This document shows, one piece after another, positions 51,415 to 63,391 of a DNA stretch of 64,000 bases. The translations under genes and the position numbers were made by a program. The notes below the pieces were generated by a model. That model had not been told where the DNA came from, searched no databases, and saw nothing but the letters and a program-made list of their open reading frames with translations. Source of the stretch: Castor canadensis (taxonomy: Eukaryota; Chordata; Mammalia; Rodentia; Castoridae); NCBI RefSeq assembly GCF_047511655.1, contig NC_133389.1, positions 151,047,973 through 151,111,972 on the forward strand, in the 5' to 3' direction. How positions within the stretch are numbered: position 1 is the first letter of the stretch; the number at the start of each line of letters is the position of its first letter.

Positions 51415-52122
51415 CTGGGAAGATAAGAAGCTACTTTCCTGTGTGCTCCTTTCATTTTTGCTTTAAAACATACATGAATCCAATGGGCTAAAACTATATG
51501 TCATACTACTGTGTTAGTGGAAAGATAATGTGTGTATTTAGCATAAGTTAACATACAGATTCAACAGCTGTATTTTTTTTCTTCTATCACAAAATTGAAT
51601 GAAGAAAAACTGTTATTCTAAGTTTATTAATCTTGACTATTTTGACTAAAAAATGCTTCCTTTGATCATTTCCAGGGTAAATTTAATAAATAACAGCATG
51701 CTATTGTCATGAATTTGATTTCACTGATTATAGAGAATTTTATGAAACAATAAAATAATATAAAATAATAAAATAGTAAACAATATGAAAAAAATAAAGC
51801 AGAATCAGTATACAGTTAAAATTTGGCTTTCAGAGCAAGAAACATACCGTAAAAGGAGACAAGGAAAAGTTTCAAGTTAAATAAATAATCCATTGAGATG
51901 ATGGTCACTCAAATCAAGAATCAAAAACATATTGCTCAACAGGAAAAAATTTGACCAAAATGCTTTTTAAAATGGAAAGAGAGGTAATGGGGAAAGCCAA
52001 AGAAATCAGAATGAAAAAAAAAATAGCAGAAAGAAATTTTCCAGATCCACAAGGATAGAAAACTACAAAACTTACATCTATGTGTTTTAATACACATATT
52101 TCACATTACTATATAGAAATCA

Positions 52123-52242
<120 letters not shown>

Positions 52243-52387
52243 CTAAAAGAATCCATCAAAGAACAAAAAAAGTAAACTTAATACTTGGGAAGTCAGGAAC
52301 TTTATTTTATAGTAGTGACTCTTCAAAAGCTTTATAAGAGTCAAAGAAGAAAAGTAAAAATAATTAATATAAAAAATAACCATAATA

Positions 52388-52478
52388 AGGCTGGAGGAGT
52401 GGCTCAAGTGGTAAGAGTGCCTGACTTGCAAGTGTGGTGGCCCTGAGTTCAAACCCCAGTGCTGCCAAAAAAACAAGA
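52388..52478 (+). repeat. tRNA-like SINE monomer
   Basis: GGAGTGGCTCAAGTGGTAAG and GAGTTCAAACCCCAGTG are close to the window consensus, so the copy looks fairly young. Confidence 0.9.
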
Positions 52479-52765
52479 AATAACCACAGAGCTACTAAAA
52501 TCTATTAATTTGGGATGTTTTACTATACAATTCTTCTAACTACTGAACCATGAAAAATAATCAGAAATCACATATTATACCTGGATTTCATGAAATGGTC
52601 CACCTTAATCTAACCTTAAAAAAATATAGGCTGTATTTCAATCCTTGCATGTACAATTTTACAAAATATTCATTTCCATAATATTCATAAACCATATAAT
52701 TTTCAACCAAAAGTATCTGATTTAAACACAGGAAATAAAACAAGGCAAAAATTCTATTTTTGTGC

Positions 52766-52809
52766 ATTTTTTTTCTTTTATTATTCATATGTGCATACCA
52801 TGTTTGGGT
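52766..52809 (-). mobile_element. 44-bp LINE-1 insertion
   Basis: On the minus strand only the last ~33 nt of LINE-1 plus an A tail are present. TATTTTTGTGC flanks it exactly at 52755-52765 and 52810-52820. It lies in the intron between coding exons 1 and 2. Confidence 0.8.
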
Positions 52810-53083
52810 TATTTTTGTGCCTTATTAAAGCTTTGAGACACATCTCTTTTACTGAATATATTTTAAATTTTAAATATTTCATTAATTTGGATAATTATTT
52901 TCATTTTTAACTAATTGCTCTGGTCCTCAGTCACATCAGTATGTTTCAAAGAATTATGATTAGAAAAACATTATTTCATATTTTGCCATTTCCACTTCAT
53001 AGCATGTATTTCTTCATAGAACAATTGCTAAATTACTGTCATAAAGAATCATATAATACATTCTTATCCCCAATCCAGTTTAC

Positions 53084-53156
53084 CTTGAATTCTGATAACC
53101 ATTCTTCCACAACACCACGTTCAGATCCCAGCATCTTCTTTTACCTTCTTTTAACT
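53084..53156 (-). CDS. HYCC2: HYCC2 coding exon 1 (start codon, residues 1-17)
   Basis: The ATG lies at 53134-53132 and the exon encodes MLGSERGVVEEWLSEFK, the conserved hyccin N-terminus. A T-rich tract ending in TTTTAG precedes position 53156, leaving 22 nt of 5' UTR in the exon. The donor GTAAAC follows 53084. The exon ends in phase 0. No in-frame ATG precedes this one within the exon. From memory, human hyccin-2 reads TDRC where this reads SERG, so residues 4-7 may vary between species. Confidence 0.92.
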
Positions 53157-54159
53157 CTAAAATAATAACAAAAAGCATTAAACCTGAAAATAGCATTACA
53201 TCACTACCAAAGGTATATGATATGTGTCTTTCACTAAGAAGAAACTAATCTAGTCCATATTCTAGACAAGGGGCTTGTTTTTAGTTTGGAGCACAATTAA
53301 AGTTTTTCAGAAGTAAGTTCTGCTTTTAATGACATATTCTACTATTCTATGTTTTCCTATTTTCCCTAGTTCAAATGGCAAAAAAAGTGCCCTGAGTAAA
53401 ATTAAACTATACATTATCCAAGATAAATGCCCCGTCAATGCGAGGAGAATAAGTTATAGATCATCAAACAAATCACATGACAAACCTAGATAAGATAGTA
53501 AGTATGGCCATATATTCAGCAAGCTGATAAAAACACTAAGTACTATACAAAATAAAGCCTTTGAAGAAAATAGGTCCATAAATTTTCTAAGTTGAAAAAG
53601 TATCTATGTTAAGAAAAAACTATATAGCAGTATATACACTGTAATTCCAATTAAAAATTATACTTAATTTGCCTGGAAGCAAATATATACTAAACCATCA
53701 AGTGTTGGTTTTTGAGGACATTCTAAATATGTAATTTTGAATAAAAATAATATGTATTTAAAGTGAAAAAGACAAGGAAAGTGTTTTATTTTCCTACTTT
53801 ATAATTTAAAAGCTAAGAATAAGAAAAAAATAACTTAGGGAGGGGGAAGATCTATCTGTGAAACAACTAAAAGTCAGGATTTCCTAAAAGTTTGTCAAAT
53901 TCCACATTAGATTTCTAAATAAAGAAAAAGAAATCAAATTTTCTATTTTTTTTTGCTTCAACTGCAAAAGGACTTTAAAATTTAATTTATATGTAAGGCA
54001 CTACATCAAGTACTATTTAAGCAAAGAATACAAAAAGGAGTTAAGCATACCACTTATTTTCAAATAGCAAATGCTCTTGATACATTGATAGATCTCTTCA
54101 AAAAATTTTTAAGATAAAAAAGATAATGAGGGAACCCACAAGTTAAAAGAGATATATAA

Positions 54160-54161
<2 letters not shown>

Positions 54162-54197
<36 letters not shown>
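54162..54197 (+). repeat. (AC)n microsatellite
   Basis: About 18 AC units, just before a B1 element. Confidence 0.95.
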
Positions 54198-54200
<3 letters not shown>

Positions 54201-54204
54201 TCGA

Positions 54205-54364
54205 GGACTGGTAAGGTGGCTCACACCAGTAACCTCAGCGCTTGGGAAGCTCAGCACTTGGGAAGCTGACAGAAAGATCACAAGTTTGAGGCCAGTCTGG
54301 GATACATAGTGAGTTCAAGGTCAGTCTGGGCTGCATAGTGAGACTTTGTCTCAAAAAAAAAAAG
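54205..54364 (+). repeat. B1 SINE with internal duplication
   Basis: TGGCTCACACCAGTAACCTC to GTGAGACTTTGTCTC. AGCACTTGGGAAGCT and a CCAGTCTGGG..CATAGTGAG block are each repeated. Confidence 0.85.
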
Positions 54365-54452
54365 TGACTGGTTATGGTTATTTGATGATATTAAATTAAG
54401 AAATTATCATAGTTTATTTTTATATGTGATAATGGCATTATAGTCAGGTTTT

Positions 54453-54535
54453 CTTGGTGGTACTGGGTTTGAACCCAGGGCCTTGTACTTACTATATAGG
54501 CACTCTACATTTCAGCTACCCCACCAGCCCTGTAG
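54453..54535 (-). repeat. tRNA-like SINE monomer
   Basis: Reverse copy: GGTTTGAACCCAGGGCCTTG to CAGCTACCCCACCAGCCC. Confidence 0.85.
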
Positions 54536-55235
54536 CTAGATTTTTAAAAAATAGTCTTTATCTTTTAGAGATAGATACTGAAAAATTTACTGGTAAAATG
54601 ATGTCTGGGATTTGCTTTAAAATAATGGGGGGAAATCCTTTTGTGTTTCATAAATATTGGTTGATTTTTCAAGGCATTGTGTGAAATACACCTCCCTCAA
54701 ACCTTGTTCTGATGATGACACTTAAATATGACATATTAAGGAAAAAAAAAACAGGTGTGTGTGAAAGGAGAGTGTGTTAGCTATAGTTGAAATATGATTA
54801 ACTATAAATTGATAACCACTAATGCTTAGTAATTAGTACACAAATTTCACATTATTCTCTGTGTTGTTGTAAGTTTGAAATGTCCCAAAGTGAACCATAA
54901 AAAAATAAAGATAAAAGAATTGATGAACATACATATACATTCTGACATCAGATATATAAAAGAAGGTTCTTGAACCTTTTTTTTTTTTAATTCTTTTGGG
55001 GGTGTACTGCAGGAGAAGCAAAGCAAAGATTCATAGACTCCTTTGGGAGCTAAACAAAACTATGAATCCCTACACTTCAAAAAAAGGTAAATAAATATAA
55101 TGCCTACCAATGCACAATTCTTCGAACCATTTCAGGGAGTTTACACGTTCACTAAAGCCCATTAATAAGACAGGAACTCCTGAATTTTCTACTGAAGAAA
55201 AGACACTCATAAAAATAACTTTACAAAATAAAGGA

Positions 55236-55455
55236 CCTGCTGGACTCCAGTGGCTCACGCCTATGATCCTGCCTATTCGGAAGGCAGAGATCAGGAGGAT
55301 AGTGGTTCAAAAGCCAGCCCAGGTAACTAGATCAAGAGACCCTATCTCAAAAATACCCAACACAAAAAAGTGCTGGTAGAGTGGCTCAAGTGGTAGAGTG
55401 CCTGCCTAGCAAGTGTGAGGCCCAATATTCAAGCACCAGTACTATCAAAAAAGAT
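55236..55455 (+). repeat. Composite SINE
   Basis: Forward composite: GACTCCAGTGGCTCACGCCT, then GCTGGTAGAGTGGCTCAAGT. The B box is changed to ATTCAAGCACC. Confidence 0.9.
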
Positions 55456-55694
55456 TTTTAGCACATGGATAATAAAATTTAATGTTTAAAAAGATAACCT
55501 GGCTATATGTAGGAAAGAAATGGTAGGAGAGAGGGTGTTATTTAAAAAAGAAAAAAGAAATGGTATCCCTTTCACAGCTAGCTAACAAATTCTTCCACAG
55601 TACAAAAAATTAAAAAAAAAATAAAAACAGGTTTGGGGCTGAATTTGATTCCCACCTTTCCCCTTCCCCCCCAAAAAATCCAGGTTCTCTTGAA

Positions 55695-56016
55695 AAAAAT
55701 TTTTTTCCTTCTTGGAGGCACTGAGGAGTGAACTCAGGGCCTCATGCTTGTGGGCAGCACTCTACCACTTGAGTCACTCCACCAAGTCTTTTTGCATTGG
55801 TTATTTTTGACATCAGGCCTTCCTTTATGCTTTGGCTAGAATAGACCTAAGTCCTCCTATTTGGGCTGGTCCACATAGCTGGAACAACAGGTATGTACCA
55901 CCATATCCAGCTACTGGCTGAGATGGGGTCTTGCAAACTTCTTGCCTAGGTGGCTTTGAATTGCTATCCTTCCCATCTCTGCCTTTCAAGGATTACAGGC
56001 TTGAGCCACGTGCCAC
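55695..56016 (-). repeat. Extended composite SINE (~320 nt)
   Basis: Same three-part layout as 37685-38008: tRNA-like part, then a 7SL-like piece (TTCCTTTATGCTTTGGCTAG to CACCATATCCAGC), then a second B1-like piece ending GGCTTGAGCCACG. Confidence 0.8.
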
Positions 56017-56110
56017 AACTCAAAATTTTAATTTCTTGAATAGCTACTAATTATCAAAATGTTTTCTTATTAACAAAGTACCTGTATAACTCACAAAACT
56101 ACTACAATAA

Positions 56111-56330
56111 GCTGAGCGGTGGTAGCTCACCCCTGTAATCCTGGCTACTCAGGAGGCAGAGATCAGGAGAATCAAGATTCAAAGCCAATCCAGGCAAATA
56201 GTTTGAAAGAACCCTATCTCAAAAATACCCAACAAAAAACAGGGCTGGCAGAGTGGCTCAAACGGTACAGTGCCTATCTAGCAAGCATGAAGCCCTGAGT
56301 TCAAACTCCAATGCCATCAGAAAAAAAAAA
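56111..56330 (+). repeat. Composite SINE
   Basis: Forward composite: GGTAGCTCACCCCTGTAATC, then GCTGGCAGAGTGGCTCAAAC and GAGTTCAAACTCC. Confidence 0.9.
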
Positions 56331-56542
56331 ACAAAAACTAGACAATAAAAATCAGAATCAGAACATTCTTCTAGTGAATACCTATCACTAAAATATCAAT
56401 AGAGAGGATGTTGCCATGTATTTTAAAGGGACACAACATAAAGATATCATAGTATTTTTACTGTTTTAAAAATCATGTTATTTGCTTAGTAAAGGTTTGA
56501 ATCTTCTAAGATTAAAATCTACATTCATTGTTTACTCATATA

Positions 56543-56632
56543 TGGGGGGCAGCGTATGATACTGGAGTTTGAACTCAGGCCCCTGCACTTGACAGGCAGG
56601 AGCCCTAACCTTTGAGCAATGTCCCCAGCCCA
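56543..56632 (-). repeat. tRNA-like SINE monomer
   Basis: Reverse copy: GGAGTTTGAACTCAGGCCCC to TTGAGCAATGTCCCCAGCCC. Confidence 0.8.
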
Positions 56633-57475
56633 CAGTTTACTTTCTGGACGTTATTTTAGACACATAAGAGATTAAGATTTAACATTTTTTTCTCTCAATT
56701 GTTTTAACACATTTTGCAAGTCCATTTTTTTATGATGATTTTTTCAACTTATTTTTATCACATCCTAAAGTCTTACCTATATTTGGAACTATTTCTGAGC
56801 TACTTTCAGACTAAATTTGCACCAAGATTACAATCTTTTAATTACTATGGCTTTATAATATATTTTAATATATAACAGTACAAACTCCTATCCTTTTTTT
56901 TTTTCTAAAAATGTTTCATCATTACTGCCAGCTTCATTCTTTTAGATAAATACACTTTTGTTGGGTTTCTTCCCCATATCCAACCTCAGTGGGATTAAAT
57001 TTATAAATTAACTATAAACAATATGTGCACAATACTGCATTATCCCACACAGGATTATGGGATATACTCTTACTATAAACTTTTATGTTTTTTTTTTCAC
57101 ATAAGTTAACACATTTCCAATTAATTCTTAGGAGGTTTGTATTTTTTTGTTTTAATTGTGATCAGACTATTTTCTATTATGTTTTCTAACTACACGTTGT
57201 TATACACACAAATATAAATAAAACATTTTGACATCAAAACGAACACATTTTTAGATAATTATTTAAAACACGGACATGGTTTAAGTCAAGATTTCTCTGT
57301 TTTAGGAAACATGTATAAACTAGTAAGTCATCTTTTAGTTAACTGCAAGGAATTAAAAGTTTTTTTAATGTATGCTACTACTTTATAGAAAAGGGCAAGA
57401 AAAAAATAGCTATAATTAATCAGTAATTTTTTCAAATTTTCTACAAAGAACACAAACTTTTTAAGCGCAAAAAGA

Positions 57476-57668
57476 GCCAAGGGCTAGAGGCTCACGCCTA
57501 TAATCCCACCTACTTAGGAGGCAGAGATCAGGAGGATCATGGTTTGAAGCCAATCTGGGCAAAATAGTTCAAGACCCTATCTCAACCAAAAAAAAACCCA
57601 TCTCAAAAAATGGCTGGTGCAGTGGCTCAAGATGTAGGTCCTGAGTTCAAACCCTAGTACTGCAAAAA
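57476..57668 (+). repeat. Composite SINE, tRNA-like part shortened
   Basis: GGCTAGAGGCTCACGCCTAT, then GGCTGGTGCAGTGGCTCAAG. About 25 nt is missing between the A and B boxes. Confidence 0.85.
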
Positions 57669-57885
57669 ACAACAAAAAAAGCAGCAGTCAAAAGAAACCC
57701 AACCATAATAAACACATCGTTTTAATCAGATGCATATTATACAGAATTCCTACCCATAAATAGGGCCCAAAATATTTTGAAAAACACATTTTGAAAACAC
57801 TTTCCAAGTAAGCCTGATTACTATCCTCTGGTCTATTTTTGTTTTTAAAATCCCATTAAGGCTAAAATTCTCATTTTATTTTTTA

Positions 57886-58028
57886 ACTTTTTTTTTTTTT
57901 TTTTTTTTGTGATGGCATCTTGCTATGCTTCCCAGGTTGTCCTCAAACTCCTGGCTTCAAGTGATTAATCACTTCTGTCTCCACCTCAAGAATAGCTAGG
58001 ACTATAAACTTGTGCAATCTCACCCAGG
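57886..58028 (-). repeat. Old B1/PB1-like 7SL-derived SINE
   Basis: Reverse copy with a long T run, then TCTTGCTATGCTTCCCAGGT and CAAACTCCTGGCTTCAAGTG. It looks like an early 7SL monomer and lacks a tRNA-like part. Confidence 0.65.
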
Positions 58029-58559
58029 TCATAAATTTTAAAATTCCTATTTGATTTGTCCTGTAATCAGAAATTTGACTAAAATCTCTCCAATTTCTAC
58101 CAATATCATTTTTAAAATAAGTTAAATACCCCTAAATAGAGAAACATACTGATGTCAATAAACAACCACTTCTAATCATAACACTGTCAATATTTTCTCA
58201 ACACTATACTACTACTAATTTTAAGACAATATCTACCAACTAAGTACAAAAACGAAACACTCCTTTATTTAAAAAAAAATGTTGGCCAAAGGACTAGAGG
58301 ATAAACTAACCCCCATAATCACATATACTTTTTAAAAATTACCCTTTATGTTTCTGGCCACTTTTGGTCTTTGTACTTATGGCTTGGCAAGCTCTTCTAG
58401 CTCTTTGTCTATGGCCTGATTAGACTAAGTTAAAATGTTATTATCTTCTCCAGGAAGCCTTCCTTGTCTACTAAAAAGGGCTCCCTCTTCTTCCTGTCTC
58501 CAACCTTGATCACTCTGTCCACTTTAGCACAGTACTTAGCAAAATATGTAATTGTCTTA

Positions 58560-58665
58560 CTTGTTTACTTATGGTCTGCCTTTCCCATTGGAATCTATCT
58601 TCACAGGGATAGGCACTGTATCTCAAGTAACAGGCACATAGCAGGCACTCAAACATCTGTTGATT
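58560..58665 (+). repeat. L2-type remnant
   Basis: GGGATAGGCACTGTATCTCA and CACATAGCAGGCACTCAAAC match the familiar 3' region of old L2 or MIR copies. A 79-codon open frame across this area is chance. Confidence 0.55.
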
Positions 58666-59630
58666 TTACTACTGTGTATGAACATAATTTAGTCACTACA
58701 TAGATAAAAGGAAACAGTGTAGGAGGGTGAATATTGTGAATGTACTCATGTTACGAAAACAGAAAAATGAGACCTGTTAAAACTATTCTAAGAATGAGAG
58801 GAGGGGGAGATAAAGGAGAAAGATGGAGTAAATTAAACTAAGATATATTGTAAGCACTTTTGTAAATGTCACAATGTATCCCCAGTACAACAATATGATA
58901 AAATAAATTAAAAACAATTTAGCACCTTTAGCTCCCACAGCTTTTTTTTGTTGTTGTCGTAATGAAATCTGGGATTTTTTTGTCTTTATTTTCTATTTAG
59001 TTAAGCTACTAATTTTATTTGGAAAAATAAATACAGACAGAATTTAAATAGCTTCTTCATAAATCACCCAAAAGTTTTTGACAGGTAGATACTCTCTCTG
59101 ATCCATGAACCAATATCAGCATTGCTCTGCTCTGAAATTAGAGACTGAGAGATTTGGCAATTTTGCTGTCTTTGAATTAACTGGTGTATGTCAGGAGATC
59201 TTCTACTGAAACAATTGTTTATTTCAAAGCTGTGCTATATAATGATACATTGTATACACTTTAAACAACATTTAGGAATACAAATTCAATTAAAATTTTA
59301 ACTCCAGTGTTGTGTTAATAATCTCAAAAGAAATGAAAGCTGAATAAAAAGCTAAATTCTAGAAATGTCAAGTATGAGTACTACAGCTATTTCACAATTT
59401 AATTGGTCACTGAAAAGCTTCTTTTGACAAGAAACACTTTGACTTCAAAAATGTCGAAGTATGAGGGGAGAAAAAAACACATGTCTTAAAAGTAAGGCTA
59501 TAACTGTTGAGCCTATCAAGATGTTGGATAATAGATGCTTTCTATAGGCAACAGAATCTAGTGGTTTTAAAGCAGCAGTTTGCAACTCTGGGGGAAGGGG
59601 CCTCAGAACCCCTTTCACTAAAAAGTTATT

Positions 59631-59718
59631 TATTGCTAGGGGCATAGCAAAATGGTAGAGCACTTGTTAGGCAAGTGTTGAGCCCTAGGTTCAATTCCTA
59701 GTATTGCAAAAAATTATT
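59631..59718 (+). repeat. ID-type SINE
   Basis: GGGGCATAGCAAAATGGTAG and CTAGGTTCAATTCCTAG mark a diverged ID element with an A-rich tail. Confidence 0.8.
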
Positions 59719-59810
59719 AATTAATCTTAAAAATAAGCTCATTACATGTTAACATAAATAACAGTTTTAAAAGAAAATGATATTCTTCCGAAACAAAAAA
59801 AAAAATTCAG

Positions 59811-60116
59811 TGCCGGAAATGGTAGCTCACGCCTATAAACATCAGCTACTCAGAGGGTAGAGACTGGAAGACATGGTTTCAGGCTAGCCTGGGCAAAAAG
59901 TTAACGAGACCTCATTTCAACAAAAATCTGGGTGTGGTAGCATGAACCTGAAATCTGAGCTACAAGGGGAAGGGTGTAAAAGAGAGGATCACAGTCTATG
60001 ACAGCCAGCCCAAAAATGTGAGGCCCTACCTGAAAAGTAACTAAAGACAAAAGGGATGAGGCATGGCAAGCATGAAACCTTGGATTCAAACCCTAGTATA
60101 GTTCCCCACCCCCAAA
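59811..60116 (+). repeat. Composite SINE, rearranged
   Basis: Starts GGTAGCTCACGCCTATAAAC. A second B1-like segment (GGGTGTGGTAGCATGAACCT) follows, and then only the 3' half of the tRNA-like part. It resembles the extended form in forward orientation. Confidence 0.75.
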
Positions 60117-60644
60117 AACAAATTAGTGTGAACAGCACTAATTATGCTTGTGTGTGTATAAATCTCATAGTTGTGTCTATATTCAATCTGCCGCTAAAAA
60201 ACAGTTTTCAGTGTTTTTGAGAGGATGACATTTAAAGAAGCAAAGTTTATTTATATGAAAAATGTTTTGACCTCACAAGTTTCATTAAAGGATCTCCAGA
60301 CCACATGCTGATTTTGGATTCTGAAACCAGTCTCTAAAGTTAAGGTTACATACTGCCTAGCTATATTTAAACCCTCTTACTAGCTACACTAAAAAATTCT
60401 ATGACTCTGTTGTTTCAAAACTGAGAATAAAGGTGTCTACTTATAGCTAGTGTATACTTAGAGTAGACTCTAACCAAAAGGTGAATATATTTGTCAGGGT
60501 ATTATATAATTAATCTTCACGATTCTTTGTACTTTGAAGTGGCTTCTGTTATTTGTATCTAACAGATAAGAAAATTAAAGTGTAAAAAGGGTGAGTGACC
60601 TATACAACAGTTTGGGTGGTAGAACTCAATTTAACACCTATTGG

Positions 60645-60716
60645 CTGGGGATGTAGCTCAGTAGTACAGCATTTGCCTAGCATGCACCAGGCCCTGGGTT
60701 CAACGCCCCAGCAGTG
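60645..60716 (+). repeat. ID-type SINE
   Basis: GATGTAGCTCAGTAGTACAG and CCTGGGTTCAACGCCCCAG. Its tail runs into a GATA repeat. Confidence 0.9.
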
Positions 60717-60721
60717 CAGGC

Positions 60722-60749
60722 AGATAGATGGATAGATAGATAGATAGAC

Positions 60750-60790
<41 letters not shown>
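60722..60790 (+). repeat. (GATA)n microsatellite
   Basis: About 17 AGAT/GATA units with single GATG and GACA variants, directly after the ID element. Confidence 0.95.
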
Positions 60791-60824
60791 TGGAATGTAA
60801 TACCTACTTTGAAACCAGTGGTTG

Positions 60825-60897
60825 AGGGTAGGGGTATGGCTTAAGTGGCAGAATGCTTGTCTAGTTAGTACAAGACCATGAGTTCAAACCCTATAAC
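60825..60897 (+). repeat. tRNA-like SINE monomer
   Basis: ATGGCTTAAGTGGCAGAATG and GAGTTCAAACCC. Confidence 0.8.
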
Positions 60898-61498
60898 TTG
60901 TCAAGATGGTGGAAAAAAACAACCCTATGGTTGAAAAAGGCACTATGTAATCTGGCCCCTGTTTTATGGCTCATATTACTCTCCCCACTGCTTTCTATGC
61001 TCTGGCCATACTCAATCTCTATAGTTCATGCACACTTTCACCACAGGGCATCCTGCAGGCTGTCCAGCCAGGAATGCTGTCCTAATCCTGCTATTTAAAT
61101 AGAAGACTCCTTCCCATCCTTCAAGTGTTCCAACCACTTTATCTAAATAACCTTTCCCATTCCTTGGTATTTTCTATCCCAAAACAAGACTCATTTGCTT
61201 CTTAGAGCTTTGTATTTTTTTACTTGGTTATTAGACATATTATCTACTGTCTATCTCCTTGACCAGATAGAGTAAATTCCACGAGAACACATTTCTTGCT
61301 CACTGCTATTCATTCAGAGCTAGCAAACATACCATGGTATTTGGATATAAGACAGGTAGCTAATTACTTGTATTTGTTGAATAAATAAACCACACTGTTT
61401 AAACCCTTTACAGGAAATTGCTTAAACCCTTAAAGCTTCAATTTTCTATAGTAGGTTATTTTCTAACTCTAAAATCCTAAAAACATGTTTTGGGGGCC

Positions 61499-61625
61499 CA
61501 AACAATGGGGTTTGAACTCAGAGTGTTATACTTGCTAGACAGGCAAGCTACAATCTGAGTTACACCAACAGCCCTTTTCATTGTAGTTATTTTTCAAATA
61601 GGATCTTACTTTTTTTATGCTCTGG
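61499..61625 (-). repeat. tRNA-like SINE with partial 7SL-like extension
   Basis: Reverse copy, GGGGTTTGAACTCAGAGTGT, followed by ATTTTTCAAATAGGATCTTA and TATGCTCTGGCTGCCCTGG. This is the first extension segment of the ~320-nt form. Confidence 0.7.
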
Positions 61626-62329
61626 CTGCCCTGGACATTTTGCTCTTTGCCCCCATTTGGAACCTTGTCAGTGTGAAGCTTTCAGCAACCTTGTCATTGT
61701 AGCTACTTATGAATTCCTACTAGGTGCATTCCTTTGGGGAATTCCAACTAGATAATTTTGCCCCTTCCTAGTGTTCTCCTTTACCTGTTTTGGCATGAGT
61801 TAGTTTCTGTGGAAACAGTGGACTGGATGGGTTTTATGCAGGATCTAGGGTTAGAGCCACAATGGATTCGGGGATGAGAATTTTCTTTTTCTTTTGGTTT
61901 AGTACATTTTGTACACTAAAACAGCAGAAAGAGCAGTAGCTTATTTTTTAAATAAGTAAAATTAAAAACTCAATTCCTTAGTTGAACTACCCAACTAGTC
62001 AAGTGCATGACTAGAGTTTACAATATCAAACAGCATACACATAGAACATTGCCATGATCACAAAAGTTATATTGAATAGCACTGATTTAGATGTAGCTAG
62101 ACAATGCAATTATGCTGAATAAATCCAATAATTGAATCAATGTAGAATTTAGGTAATTCTGTATTTTAAAAAAAGCAATTTTTAATAGGCAGTTATTAAG
62201 ATGTGATGTTTTCAGGTAAAATTACCTAATAAACAGAAATTATTCATCCAAGAGTATCAAAAACTAACATGTCTAACCACATAGGAAATTCATTCTTTAT
62301 CCTTTAAAAAATTAACATCATAATTTTAC

Positions 62330-62427
62330 CTGTTTTAAGATCAGTTTTCTAAAGGAGGTGGTGGCACAGGAATGCCGCAGAGTTCGAGTGTGGAATTCAT
62401 TTGTTGAAAGTTAAATATCTCCCAGCT
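62330..62427 (-). other. HYCC2: Candidate non-coding 5' UTR exon of HYCC2
   Basis: A 98-nt segment is bordered by TTTTGTTATAG and by CAG/GTAAAA on the minus strand. It is richer in G+C than the flanks and has two CpG sites. It would splice to the 22-nt leader of coding exon 1, 9.2 kb away. The first exon and promoter would then be to the right of this window. It contains a 19-codon upstream ORF at 62341-62400. Confidence 0.45.
62341..62400 (-). CDS. Upstream ORF in candidate 5' UTR exon
   Basis: The frame starts at an ATG with A at -3 (ACAAATGA) and reads MNSTLELCGIPVPPPPLEN, then TGA. It ends before the exon border and so does not overlap the HYCC2 start. It could lower translation of HYCC2. 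It depends on the exon call being right, and no protein function is claimed. Confidence 0.25.
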   Translation of the reverse strand: MNSTLELCGIPVPPPPLEN

Positions 62428-62494
62428 CTATAACAAAAAAAAAAAAAAAAAGAAAAACTATGAAATGTTAAGATAAGATTCTCAAGAATATAAT

Positions 62495-62704
62495 CCAAGC
62501 TGGGCAACAGTGGCTCATGCCTGTAATCCTAACTACCTGGGAGACAGATCCAGAGGTCTGCAATTCCAGGGTAGCCCAGGCAAACAGTTTGTGAGACTCC
62601 CATGTCCAAACTAACCAGAACAAAATGGACTAGAGGAGTGGCTCAAGAGGTAGAGCACCTGGTTTGCGAGTGTGAAGCCCTGTCCCTGTCCCAGTCCCAC
62701 ACCA
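62495..62704 (+). repeat. Composite SINE
   Basis: GCTGGGCAACAGTGGCTCAT, then AGAGGAGTGGCTCAAGAGGT. The B box is replaced by CCCTGTCCCTGTCCCAG. Confidence 0.85.
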
Positions 62705-62754
62705 AAGAAAAAGAAAAAGAAATATAATACAAAGAAGACAGAAGAGTTTTGATA

Positions 62755-62980
62755 CTTTTTTTTTTTTTTTTGGTAGTACTGGGATTTGAGCTCAGAGCTT
62801 CGTGCTTGCAAAGCAGGCACTCTTCTGTTTGAGCCACACCTCCAGTGCATTTTGCTCTGAGTATTTTGGAGCTGGAGTCTCGAGAACTATTTATTGGGGC
62901 TGGGCTTGAATTGCAATACTCCCAATCTTAGCCTCCAAAGTAGACAGAATTACAGGTGTGAGCCACCAGTGCCCAGCTTT
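62755..62980 (-). repeat. Composite SINE
   Basis: Full reverse composite: GGGATTTGAGCTCAGAGCTT to GTGTGAGCCACCAGTGCCC. Confidence 0.9.
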
Positions 62981-63232
62981 GATAGTACATTTATGATTAC
63001 AGCTCAACTCATTTTTCTAAAATTATGGTTTCTAGAAAGCATGCATGTATACCTTTATCTATCTATATATGTACATGTACATATATATGTACTTCTAAAA
63101 TATTCATGCCCCTCATCCTCTCCTTCCCCCACCAGCTATTATTCTAAGCTTTGAAATACAGTACAGCGATATCTCTCTCCCTTTCACACACATCACACTT
63201 AAATAAATCCTCATTAAAATTTCAATATTTTA

Positions 63233-63321
63233 GGGCTGGTGGAGTGGCTCAAGTGGTAAGAGCACCTGCCTAGCAAGTGTGAGGCCCTGAGTTCAAACCC
63301 CAGTGCCGCCAAAAAAAAAGG
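63233..63321 (+). repeat. Young tRNA-like SINE monomer
   Basis: GGGCTGGTGGAGTGGCTCAA with intact B box GAGTTCAAACCCC. AAAATTTCAATATTTTA flanks it exactly at 63216-63232 and 63322-63338, a 17-bp target-site duplication. Confidence 0.92.
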
Positions 63322-63391
63322 AAAATTTCAATATTTTAATTCCCAGTGCCATGAAAAAAAAAAAGAAAGAAAAAGAAAATTTCAATATGTA

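Larger units (their letters stand above)
53157..62329 (-). other. HYCC2 5' UTR intron
   Basis: A 9.2-kb intron, if the 5' exon at 62330 is right. It is filled with SINEs from 54.2 kb onward, with L2-type remnants near 58.6 kb and 61.3 kb. The first kilobase (53157-54160) holds nothing recognisable. Confidence 0.6.
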
